Below are positions 33,429-40,781 of a stretch of 64,000 nt of DNA, one piece after another. Below the pieces are notes generated by a model that was not told the DNA's origin, searched no databases, and was given only the letters and a program-made list of their open reading frames with translations. The stretch's first letter is position 1. Every line of letters begins with the position of its first letter. The translations under genes and the position numbers were made by a program. This DNA comes from an uncultured Oscillospiraceae bacterium (GTDB lineage Bacteria; Bacillota; Clostridia; Oscillospirales; Oscillospiraceae): contig CAJUEG010000004.1 in assembly GCA_910584835.1 (NCBI GenBank), forward strand, positions 1 through 64,000. Reading direction: 5' to 3'.

Positions 33429-33512
33429 AATGGCTTACCACTACGAAATCACTATTTTCGGAAAGCGTTGCAGCACAACATTCTTAGAGGCCCGCCGTAT
33501 ATACTGCCCCTT

Positions 33513-33965
33513 TTATTGCCAGACTTCCGCTTCTAAAATTCCCACGAACGCTTCCAGGCCAGCCTGGTCGTCCTCCGTAAAGCGTCCGATGTGCGGACTG
33601 TCTATATCCAAGACGCCAATGACGTTTCTGTCCGTCCGAATAGGCACCACGATCTCAGAGTTGGATGCGCTGTCGCAGGCAATGTGCCCGGGGAACTGGT
33701 GGACGTCCCTTACCAGCTGCGTCCTGCCCTCTGCCACAGCGGTTCCACACACGCCCCGTCCTATCGGGATCTCGATGCAGGCAGGCTTGCCCTGAAAGGG
33801 GCCCAGCACCAAGGTGCTGCCCTCCAGCAGGTAGAACCCCGCCCAGTTGAGACCGTCCAGTGTGTGGTAGAGCAGGGCCGCGGCGTTGGCTAGATTGGCA
33901 GTTTGATGGGGTACGCCGTGGATCAGCGCCGAGAGCTGGGCATTCAGTGCTCCATAGTCTGTCAT
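33513..33965 (-). CDS. Free methionine-(R)-sulfoxide reductase (GAF type)
   Basis: 150 aa GAF-domain enzyme. Three cysteines, C63 (KPACIEIP), C73 (GRGVCGTA) and C97 (GHIACDSASNSEIVVPI), have the same spacing (10 and 24) as the catalytic set in E. coli fRMsr. It reduces free Met-(R)-sulfoxide. Overlaps the flavin-reductase-like gene by ATGA; together they look like an oxidative-stress pair. Confidence 0.9.
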   Translation of the reverse strand: MTDYGALNAQLSALIHGVPHQTANLANAAALLYHTLDGLNWAGFYLLEGSTLVLGPFQGKPACIEIPIGRGVCGTAVAEGRTQLVRDVHQFPGHIACDSASNSEIVVPIRTDRNVIGVLDIDSPHIGRFTEDDQAGLEAFVGILEAEVWQ

Positions 33966-34522
33966 TTCAGCTTCATCCCGTCCTGAAAGGCATTGCCTAC
34001 CTTCTCGCCCAGCACATGGTAGGCACTGTTGATAGGGTCAAACACAATGGGGGCCAGCTTGGACACGTCCACCTTGCCATCCGGGGTAAGGACACTCTCG
34101 TCTACGCTCACATTGACAATCTCACCCACCAGGCGGCAGTTTTCCGGGTCATAGCTGATGAGCTTACACTCCACCGCCATGGCCAGCTCGTCGATGAGCG
34201 GGGCGTCCACAAACTCGCTTTTTGTGGTGTGGAATCCGGCCTTTTTTAGCTTGTCGGGCACATCATTGGCAGACACCACACCCACATAGTCGCACTCCGC
34301 CACGTGGGCGGCGTCGGCCATGCTGACGGTGAACGCCTTGCGCTCCAGGATGTTCTTCGTGGTCTTGTGGCCCGCGCTCAGGCACATGGACAGTTCGTTT
34401 GCCTCGCTGATGCCGCCCCAGGCGGCGTTCATGGCGTCCGGCGTGCCGTCCGGGCCGTAGGTTGCGATGATGAACACCGGCTGGGGGTAGGTGTAGGGCT
34501 TGGCTCCAAAGTTTTTCCGCAT
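33962..34522 (-). CDS. Flavin reductase-like FMN-binding protein
   Basis: 186 aa. YPQPVFIIATYGPDGTPDAMN and AAWGGISEANELSMCLSAGH are the flavin-binding split-barrel blocks; KTTKNILERKAFTVSMAD and a C-terminal PIVFDPINSAYHVLGEKVG follow. It binds FMN and may reduce flavin or a small redox partner. Second gene of the operon HAD-flavin reductase-Msr, 13 nt after the HAD gene. Confidence 0.88.
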   Translation of the reverse strand: MRKNFGAKPYTYPQPVFIIATYGPDGTPDAMNAAWGGISEANELSMCLSAGHKTTKNILERKAFTVSMADAAHVAECDYVGVVSANDVPDKLKKAGFHTTKSEFVDAPLIDELAMAVECKLISYDPENCRLVGEIVNVSVDESVLTPDGKVDVSKLAPIVFDPINSAYHVLGEKVGNAFQDGMKLK

Positions 34523-34535
34523 GGTGGTATCCTCC

Positions 34536-35201
34536 TCAATTTATTTTGAAAATCAGCTCCATCGCCTGGAGCAAATCGTTGGCGGTATCTACGCCGTCAT
34601 GCCCGATCCGGCCCCGCAGGAGCAGTATGGGACGGATGCCGGCCGCCCGGGCCCCGATCACATCGGTGTCGTAGGAGTCCCCGATGTGGAGGGCCTCGTC
34701 CGGCGCGCAGCCGCTGCACTGCAGGGCTTCGTCAAAAATTTCTCGGTGGGGTTTGTATGCCCGGACTGTGTCCGCACTGATCACGCCTGCGGCGTTCAGG
34801 CCGTTTTGCGCTAAGGCCCGCTCCATGTATGGCAGGCCGTTGTTGGTGATGATATAGATGGGGACGGGGCATCGCTCAAAAAAGGCGCGGGCGTCCGGGA
34901 ATACCGGGGCGTTGACCCAGTGGCGGCGTATCAGCTCCCGCAGGGCGGCGGGATCATCCGCCAGGTCAAGCTGTGCTTCCATGTCTATGATCAGCCGGTC
35001 CACGATCTCATCCTCCGTGAGATAGCTGTCCAGGTAGCTGTCCGCCTCATAGCGGCGGCGGTTGTCCAGGATGAACCGCTGGACCTGTTTGGGGTCGTGG
35101 ACAGCGCTGTTTTTGCAGATGCGGCGGACGATTTCCCCCATCTCCTGGCTGCGCTCGTCCACAGTGGTGCCCATATAGTCGATGAAAACTGCTTTGGTCA
35201 T
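34536..35201 (-). CDS. HAD-superfamily hydrolase with atypical motif I
   Basis: 221 aa. Motif I is FIDYMGTTVDE: the nucleophilic Asp is present but the D+2 acid is Met. Motif II is YIITNNG, Lys comes from TVRAYKPHREIFDEAL, and motif IV is HIGDSYDTDVIGARAAG. A cap domain lies between residues ~15 and 95. Phosphatases normally need Asp at D+2, so the substrate may be unusual (compare DxY in dehalogenases and DxA in phosphonatases). Start at 35201 after GAGGCGTCAGC. Confidence 0.85.
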   Translation of the reverse strand: MTKAVFIDYMGTTVDERSQEMGEIVRRICKNSAVHDPKQVQRFILDNRRRYEADSYLDSYLTEDEIVDRLIIDMEAQLDLADDPAALRELIRRHWVNAPVFPDARAFFERCPVPIYIITNNGLPYMERALAQNGLNAAGVISADTVRAYKPHREIFDEALQCSGCAPDEALHIGDSYDTDVIGARAAGIRPILLLRGRIGHDGVDTANDLLQAMELIFKIN

Positions 35202-35260
35202 GCTGACGCCTCTTTTCTGAAATGGATTGCTATGTCCCACCGGCAATTTCTATTATTCCC

Positions 35261-35289
35261 AGTATAACACACTTCCCGCCCTGCGTCGA
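35261..35289 (-). promoter_or_regulatory. Promoter of the HAD-flavin-Msr operon
   Basis: Minus-strand TCGACG (35284-35289), 17-nt spacer, TATACT (35261-35266) within GTGTTATACTGG, 59 nt before the HAD start. The same layout and the same -10 context occur at 46995-47023. Confidence 0.55.
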
Positions 35290-35336
35290 GGGGCATCTCC
35301 AGATCGACTGCAGTGCTACGCATTTAAAAGCAAGGA

Positions 35337-35369
35337 CGCACGCTCCGTTTCTAACAATCAGAGCGTGCG
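35337..35369 (-). terminator. Possible terminator of the zinc-ribbon gene
   Basis: 9-bp perfect arms (CGCACGCTC / GAGCGTGCG) with a 15-nt loop; on the minus strand it is followed by TCCTTGCTTTT. The U run is broken, so strength is uncertain. Confidence 0.45.
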
Positions 35370-35414
35370 CCTTTAGTAGCAGATCAATAAAAAGACCTAT
35401 AGCAAAATTGCTTC

Positions 35415-35594
35415 TCAGCCAGCCAGAGCAGGCGCAGAATCCTGCCAGACATCCTCCAGCTTCCGGGCCTGGAACTCCTTACTTTCGCCCAGGGTGGCCA
35501 TGCGGATGCGGTTGAATTTTCCGCAGTCCGGGCACTGGCAGGGTTTAGCTGCGGCCTCTAATTCAAAGTGACAATGCTCACAGACGAATACCAT
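35415..35594 (-). CDS. Small rubredoxin-like zinc-ribbon protein
   Basis: 59 aa. FVCEHCHFELEAAA and CQCPDCGKFNRIR give two CxxC knuckles, likely binding one zinc or iron. The remaining tail (GESKEFQARKLEDVWQDSAP) is helical. AGGAGAGTGGAGAAC upstream supports the ATG at 35594. No closer family recognised; a rubredoxin-type redox role would fit the Msr/flavin neighbours. Confidence 0.7.
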   Translation of the reverse strand: MVFVCEHCHFELEAAAKPCQCPDCGKFNRIRMATLGESKEFQARKLEDVWQDSAPALAG

Positions 35595-35799
35595 GTTCTC
35601 CACTCTCCTATCTGCCAACAGTATACCACTCCGGCCATCGCGGTTCAAGCTGTAGTGAGGTTTTCCATGTTTTGCACAATATGTAGTATACATAACTGAA
35701 AATCAAAAGACCGCACAGCGGAGAACACAGGCCCCGCAAGGGGATCGGCCTGCCGTCAAAACAACGAACCGGCTTTAGGCATCTGCATAAAATTCTATC

Positions 35800-36036
35800 T
35801 TATGCAGAGCGCTCAACTGTTTCATCATCAGTGGTCAGATAGGCCCGGAGCAGATCTTCCAGCAGATCGTATCGGTCAATCCCCGCCGCCAGCTGCCTTG
35901 CGCCGCTGTGATTGGTGATGTATGTGGGGTCACCCGTCAGGATGTAGCCGATGATCTGATCCATGGGCCGATAGCCCCGCTCCGTTAAGGAGGCGTAGAT
36001 ACGCTTGATCACCGTTCTGCGTTCCGCCTGGTTCAT
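35800..36036 (-). CDS. IreB-like (UPF0297) protein, shortened N terminus
   Basis: 78 aa. IYASLTERGYRPMDQIIGYI then LTGDPTYITNHSGAR and DLLEDLLRAYL follow the UPF0297/IreB pattern. As I recall, IreB proteins carry N-terminal threonines phosphorylated by a PASTA kinase; this copy starts MNQAERRTVIKRIY and lacks the TMKF segment. It is coupled by ATGA to YolD and belongs to the polymerase cassette, so it is likely a mobile-element paralogue, not the housekeeping IreB. The stop codon lies in a small hairpin. Confidence 0.7.
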   Translation of the reverse strand: MNQAERRTVIKRIYASLTERGYRPMDQIIGYILTGDPTYITNHSGARQLAAGIDRYDLLEDLLRAYLTTDDETVERSA

Positions 36037-36461
36037 AACATCTCCTCCTTCAAGGGAAACCCCGCGGATATTCCATCCTCGATCTCCAGAATATCCTCAA
36101 TCAGGATCGTGGTTCCATCGGTGAGGGTCAATCGCCCTTCCAATGGATCCAGCTTTTTTACCGCACCCAGTGCGGTGACGTAGGCCCCGCCGCTTTTCCT
36201 GCCGTCCGGCTGGAAATAGGTAAAGGCCGCTTCATTGCCGGTGTCTGCCAGAAAACGCAGCTTCTCGTCCAGCACCGATTTCTCCTCCTCGGTAAGCTCC
36301 GCCTTTTCCCCAGTGATCCGGGCCGTTTCCTGAATGGCCGCGCCATAGCCCGTCAGGGCCTGGAATGGGGTGAACTGAGCCGCCCGGTCGATCATAGGCA
36401 TACGGGGATGTCTGGGCGATGTGGGGTGGGGCAGGTTGATGATATCGTCGTAGGCTCCCAT
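36033..36461 (-). CDS. YolD-like family protein
   Basis: 142 aa. HPRMPMIDRAAQFTPFQALT, then GYGAAIQETARITGEKAELT is the signature of YolD-like proteins, typical partners of Y-family polymerases. The ATG overlaps the polymerase stop by one base (TAATG). It may aid or restrain the polymerase. The cassette order is polymerase-YolD-IreB-like. Confidence 0.88.
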   Translation of the reverse strand: MGAYDDIINLPHPTSPRHPRMPMIDRAAQFTPFQALTGYGAAIQETARITGEKAELTEEEKSVLDEKLRFLADTGNEAAFTYFQPDGRKSGGAYVTALGAVKKLDPLEGRLTLTDGTTILIEDILEIEDGISAGFPLKEEML

Positions 36462-37939
36462 TACGCTTTGTGCCCCCCTATCCTCCCGTTGCGGTCAGCG
36501 GCGGTGGCGCCATCCACCAGGTTGGTGCCTTTCAAAATGGCGTTCTTGCCAAATTTGCTCTTGATGCCCAGCATCGTTTCCTGGAGCTTCTTCTCCCGGG
36601 CCAGCGCCGCTTTCTCTGCCTGTGCGGTCTCCGCATCGGTAAAGAGATCCAGCTGCTCCATAGGGTGCGCGGCGGGAACGGAGCTTTCCTCCGCCACCCG
36701 GTTAGCGGTGAGATACAGCCGCCGCACCAGCAGGTTCCGGTTTACGACGCGGTCAAACAGCTCCAGCACTGCCGTTGTGATGCGCTTGGCGGAGTCGGTG
36801 TATCCTTCCAGGTTAGCAGTACCGTGGGCGTGCTTGGGGATCTGCCGCCCATAGCGGTCAGTGGTCACCGCACCTTGATATTGCTTCCGGCGGTCAGGAT
36901 CCCGCAGGTTGTCGATGTCGTAGCCCACGGTGAGGGTGAGCTGATCGGTGACCAGCCGCTGGCCCACCAAATCCAGCGCCAGCTGGTCCGCCATCTCCCA
37001 GGCCACCATCCGGGCCTTGCCGAAGTCGTAGGGGCAGGTGAGCACCTGGCCGGAGCCCACGCTTTTCGCCTCGGGCTTGTACGCCTTGATGTCCGCCATA
37101 GTGACCGGCTCATAGCCCCAGGCGTGGTCGATGAGCAATTCCGCGTTGACGCCGAACATCCGGTAGAGCAGTTCTTCATTGTAATAGTCGGTGGGTTTCC
37201 CGATGGAACACCGGGCGATATCACCCATGGTAAACAATCCCTGGGCCTCCAGCTTTTTGGCGTAGCCCCGGCCCACCCGCCAGAAGTCGGTGAAGGGGCG
37301 GTGTTCCCACAGTAGCCTGCGGTAACTCAGCTCATTCAGTTCGGCGATGCGCACACCGTTTTTGTCTGGCTTGGTATGCTTGGCCCAAATGTCCATGGCC
37401 ACTTTGGCCAGGTAGAGGTTGGGGCCGATGCCCGCCGTGGCGGTGATGCCGGTGGTGTCCAGCCCGTCCAGCACAATTTTCTGGGCCAATTCCCTGGGGG
37501 TGAGCTGATAGGCGGGCAGGTAGTTGGTCACGTCCATAAGCACCTCGTCAATGCTGTACACGTGAATGTCACTGGGGGCCACGTATTTCAGGTAGACGTT
37601 ATATATCTTGGTGCTCCATTCAATATAATGGGCCATCCGGGGCGGAGCGACCGTATAGTCCAGCGCCAGTTCGGGGCGCCGTTTCACCTCCGGGTCGTTC
37701 CAGGACGAGCCGGTAAACTGCCGTCCCGGAGCTTTCCGCCGCCGCTGGGCGTTTACCTCCGCCACCTTCTGCACCACTTCAAACAGACGCGCCCGCCCGG
37801 GGATGCCATAGGCTTTCAGGGAGGGGGAAACCGCCAGACAGATGGTCTTTTCCGTCCGGCTTTTGTCCGCCACCACCAGGTTGGTGGTCAGGGGATCCAG
37901 ACCGCGCTCAATGCATTCCACCGAGGCGTAAAAGCTTTT
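36461..37939 (-). pseudogene. Y-family DNA polymerase, main 3' part (split gene)
   Basis: 492 codons of a DinB/UmuC-type polymerase beginning KSFYASVECIERGLDPLTTN; palm motif YSIDEVLMD (SIDE) and a little-finger domain are intact. The first 11 codons, MPDRVYIACDL, with ribosome site and promoter lie 7.3 kb away at 45255-45287, so an insertion fell right after the Leu codon. The metal-binding Asp10 of ACDL is on the other fragment. The remaining frame could start at TTG 37942, but it would lack this Asp and the native start, so the polymerase is probably inactive. Confidence 0.85.
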
Positions 37940-37969
37940 CAAGTAAAGCCGAATTCGGCTTTACTTGAA
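37938..37969. repeat. 32-bp perfect palindrome at the island's left edge
   Basis: Begins TTCAAGTAAAGCCG, centred on GAATTC, and continues as its exact reverse complement. It lies between the polymerase codon AAA and the left terminal repeat, sharing two bases with the latter. No counterpart of this palindrome is seen at the right edge. Confidence 0.85.
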
Positions 37970-38050
37970 TAATGCCGAGAAATAAGAAATGCTGATACAA
38001 TTTTAGAAAGGCCTAAAGCGAGAGATAAGCCCAAAAAGTATCGGCATTTC
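37968..38050 (+). repeat. Left terminal inverted repeat of the island
   Basis: 83 bp. The outer 25 bp (starting AATAATGCCGAG) are identical to the reverse complement of 45230-45254. Both copies also have an inner TATCGGCATT that can pair with the outer GAAATGCYGATA, so each end can fold into a hairpin with a loop of about 45 nt. Confidence 0.85.
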
Positions 38051-38281
38051 TTTTTAGGCTAATCCATAGAACTGGTTGATAATATTGTCGTTATCCTTAT
38101 ATTTGAATTTCTCATCATTTTGAAATATAGAATTTTCTTTCGCGGATATTTCTAGATAGCTACCCATTTTATTTCCGCATAGAGTTTCCATTTGAGAGTT
38201 CCAAGCCACTATGCAACTATTTCCAGCGGCATTTTATCCATGTACAGAGTGCATTGCCCTTATTCTTTTTTCAAAAACTTC

Positions 38282-38389
38282 GTGATTATCGAGTTAAGTC
38301 AACACGTCCCAAGATATTGAGGAAGGCAACAGCGATAAGGGTCGGATTTTCCTATCCCTTGTATCTTGTTGACTTATCGCGATAATCAC
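38282..38389. repeat. 108-bp MITE-like inverted repeat
   Basis: 23-bp arms at 38282-38304 and 38367-38389 (GTGATTATCG...AAGTCAACA, three mismatches) enclose about 62 nt. It could fold as a long hairpin and looks like a miniature element. There is no coding sequence within it. Confidence 0.6.
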
Positions 38390-38507
38390 AAAAAACTTTA
38401 AAAACAAACAAGTGTTAAAAGAGGGATAATAAAAAGAAATAGTACATTAAAGGCAAATTTTTTACACGGAAATACAACAAAGGAAAAATGCAAATATATC
38501 CAAAATA

Positions 38508-38990
38508 ATGGCTATCTTTAATCAATACGATGGTCAGAAAACCATCATGACAGTACGACTGGATTCGGACTTTACCAGGATGGGCAAGCATGTCCTCTTG
38601 GTTAATGTAGATTCCCAGGGTTTGCTCGCTAACGGCCTGGGCTATCAACGCCCGGATCAAATTGATAAACCCTGTCCGCCATACTGGGGCATACTATCAT
38701 GGACGACTAACCTTTGATTCCCGGCAAGGATATCATCCACTATGAAGAGACTATTAACCTTCTCCTCTGCTAACATTAGAACTGTACAGTCTGGAAGTTG
38801 CGCTGGCAAACACTATGGGCCGGGAGACCATCTTGCGGGAGTATATGAGCAGCATTCGGAATGAATATGATGTGATCCTACTGGAATACTACCCTCCTCC
38901 GGATACTACAAACGGACTTCCGTCCACACGAGGACGGTCAAATAGCTTCAACCTGACCGTTAATGGTTGGGTCAGCGTCTTGGAGTCTCC
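38508..38990 (+). pseudogene. Decayed ParA/Soj-family ATPase
   Basis: Plus-strand text aligns with ParA in pieces: MAIFNQYDGQKTIMTVRL for the P-loop region (the KGGVGKTT loop is destroyed), GKHVLLVNVDSQGLLANGLG for Walker A-prime/B, a frameshift after ANI, then VALANTMGRETILREYMSSI and YDVILLEYYPP. Several stops and shifts follow. No function remains. It suggests the island or its host element once had plasmid-type partition genes. Confidence 0.7.
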
Positions 38991-39199
38991 TTGCCCACTT
39001 TCTTGCACCTGTTTTCATTAATTTATCGCGAATCGCCAAAAACCACCTGCTTTTTCGGAAACCCACAGGTATAATTTTTACAAAAATGGGACAAGCTATT
39101 TTGCTGGAAAACCTATCCCCAATTTGCAATTTTGGCGGGGGTACTCGGCTATCAATCTCTCAGTCCCATTGAATTTTATTACACATGGAGTGTTGCTTT
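38991..39199. other. AT-rich gap
   Basis: No gene, promoter or terminator is recognised between the ParA remnant and the orphan gene at 39200. Together with 38051-38507 (apart from the 108-bp inverted repeat) it is decayed sequence. Confidence 0.4.
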
Positions 39200-39661
39200 A
39201 TGGAACTAATTCGATTGTCCGACATGCTAGGTTTTCGCACGTTGCAAGATTGGCTTTTTTCAAGCGAGTTGGATGCTTTTCGCACTGATAAAATGAGACA
39301 GGGCAAATTTTCAGAGACCCGTTTTTCGACTTTGCTCTATCTGCTTTCTCTCCAGATAGTTCCGTTTTCCGTTATTTGTCTTCTGCATCAACAAAACCGT
39401 TACATCGCGCTGGGAGCTACTGAGCTGCATATTTTACGCTCATTTACAACTGGTATGTTTGGAATCTCAAAAGGGGAATGGCCCTTTTCGACACCATTCC
39501 CCTCAGATCAAGAAGTTTACTTTTGGTCTGACTTTGACGCTGCTACCCAAAAAAAGATACTCACAGTTCCAATCCATTCACAATACATTTACGCCGAAAA
39601 TAGACACAGCTTAGATGCCGCCCTCGATTTTTTTAATAAATTCCTTGCTCCATTTTCATAA
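39200..39661 (+). CDS. 153-aa orphan protein in the island
   Basis: Starts MELIRLSDMLGFRTLQDWLF after GGAG at 39187-39190 (9-nt spacing). No family is recognised. The composition is that of a real globular protein (mixed hydrophobic and charged, aromatic-rich), with no signal peptide and one moderately hydrophobic stretch (FSTLLYLLSLQIVPFSVICL). It is convergent with the FRG gene and overlaps its end by 29 bp. It might be a truncated or accessory part of the system. Confidence 0.5.
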   Translation: MELIRLSDMLGFRTLQDWLFSSELDAFRTDKMRQGKFSETRFSTLLYLLSLQIVPFSVICLLHQQNRYIALGATELHILRSFTTGMFGISKGEWPFSTPFPSDQEVYFWSDFDAATQKKILTVPIHSQYIYAENRHSLDAALDFFNKFLAPFS

Positions 39662-40781
39662 TATCGCGCCCGATATTTTCCAGCTCTGGATACAGCTTGT
39701 ACGTCCGTACACCAATTGCCAAGATCAATTCCTTGAACATACCTAAAGATTCTTTTCTCAAATCGATTCGATACAGAAAGGGCGTCTTTTCCTTTAACTG
39801 CCTGTTCTGAATCCTTACTTCGCCAGTAAACTCATACAAATAATATTCTTGTATTTTTTCTAATTCTGCGTGTTGAAAGCCCATATACCGCTCCTCACCG
39901 GGATGCGGGGTATCGCTCAGATTAAAAGCTACAAATGAGCCCGCCTGCCGCTGTATGCGCTGGCTTGTCCGTGAGACCTGAATGGCAAGCGGTAGATATG
40001 TTGTAGGAGATTGTATAGAGGCCTTCCCTCTCGTGTTATCGGGCGTGCTATAATTGGTGGAAGAATACTGCTCACCTCGGATAAAGTCTTGATAACGATT
40101 ATCAAGTGTGTTATGAAGAAGTGAAAAATTGGGGATTATGTTCCCCATGGGCCGTGTCGATTCCACATTTCTCTTCTCGCTTTCGGAGCTAAAATGTAAA
40201 TCTTTGTACCTATCCTTTATAATTGCGGCACGTATTCCGTTATAAAGATAGGGGTCAAAGGCATAAATCGTGGCATCTTGCTTTGGCACATCGGTTCCAA
40301 TAAAGCAATCCTCACAGGCAAAATACAGCGCTGTAAACAAATCCTCTGTCCAGTCAAGCAAATTAGTTGCAACCCCGTAGTGCTGCATTTGCGCTAGCAA
40401 TTCGATTTCTGAATTGTTGATTTTAACAGTGGGTTCTATAAGTTCTATGGCAGTAGCACCACGGGACACAAATGACTCCATAAGTGACCGCTGATATTCA
40501 GCCAATGAGAATGATGAGTTCTCCTTATACCTTCGATAATGCTCACGAATCAAGGTGGGCAACAGAACATAATCCTTGTTTTTATGCCCCCGGTACCACA
40601 TTCGCTTTGGAGAAATCCGGCTTTTTGATATCATCTCATAAATAAGGTGGACCATACGCATCAAATCTGGTTCCTCTTCGGCGACAAACCTATGTGGAGG
40701 TACGACGGAACCCCTGCCCTGCACCGGTTCTTCAAAGATATTCATAAAGTTTCGGAGGTCAAAACACTCTCCCTTTATCAT
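39633..40781 (-). CDS. FRG-domain protein, putative effector
   Basis: 382 aa. WYRGHKNKDYVLLPTLIRE (residues 62-80) and MQHYGVATNLLDWTEDLFTA then LYFAC (132-155) are the two hallmark blocks of the FRG domain. Family members are often found in phage-defence and toxin contexts, with unknown biochemistry. The C-terminal part (residues ~230-382) has no recognised domain. The start overlaps the stop of the 1003-aa gene by ATGA, so the two proteins are made in step. No signal or membrane segment. Third gene of the island operon. Confidence 0.85.
   Translation of the reverse strand: MIKGECFDLRNFMNIFEEPVQGRGSVVPPHRFVAEEEPDLMRMVHLIYEMISKSRISPKRMWYRGHKNKDYVLLPTLIREHYRRYKENSSFSLAEYQRSLMESFVSRGATAIELIEPTVKINNSEIELLAQMQHYGVATNLLDWTEDLFTALYFACEDCFIGTDVPKQDATIYAFDPYLYNGIRAAIIKDRYKDLHFSSESEKRNVESTRPMGNIIPNFSLLHNTLDNRYQDFIRGEQYSSTNYSTPDNTRGKASIQSPTTYLPLAIQVSRTSQRIQRQAGSFVAFNLSDTPHPGEERYMGFQHAELEKIQEYYLYEFTGEVRIQNRQLKEKTPFLYRIDLRKESLGMFKELILAIGVRTYKLYPELENIGRDIMKMEQGIY

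Noticed and set aside
35782..35806. Hairpin CTGCATAA/TTATGCAG at the IreB-like stop as terminator
   Set aside because: AT-rich stem, no U run; possibly incidental.
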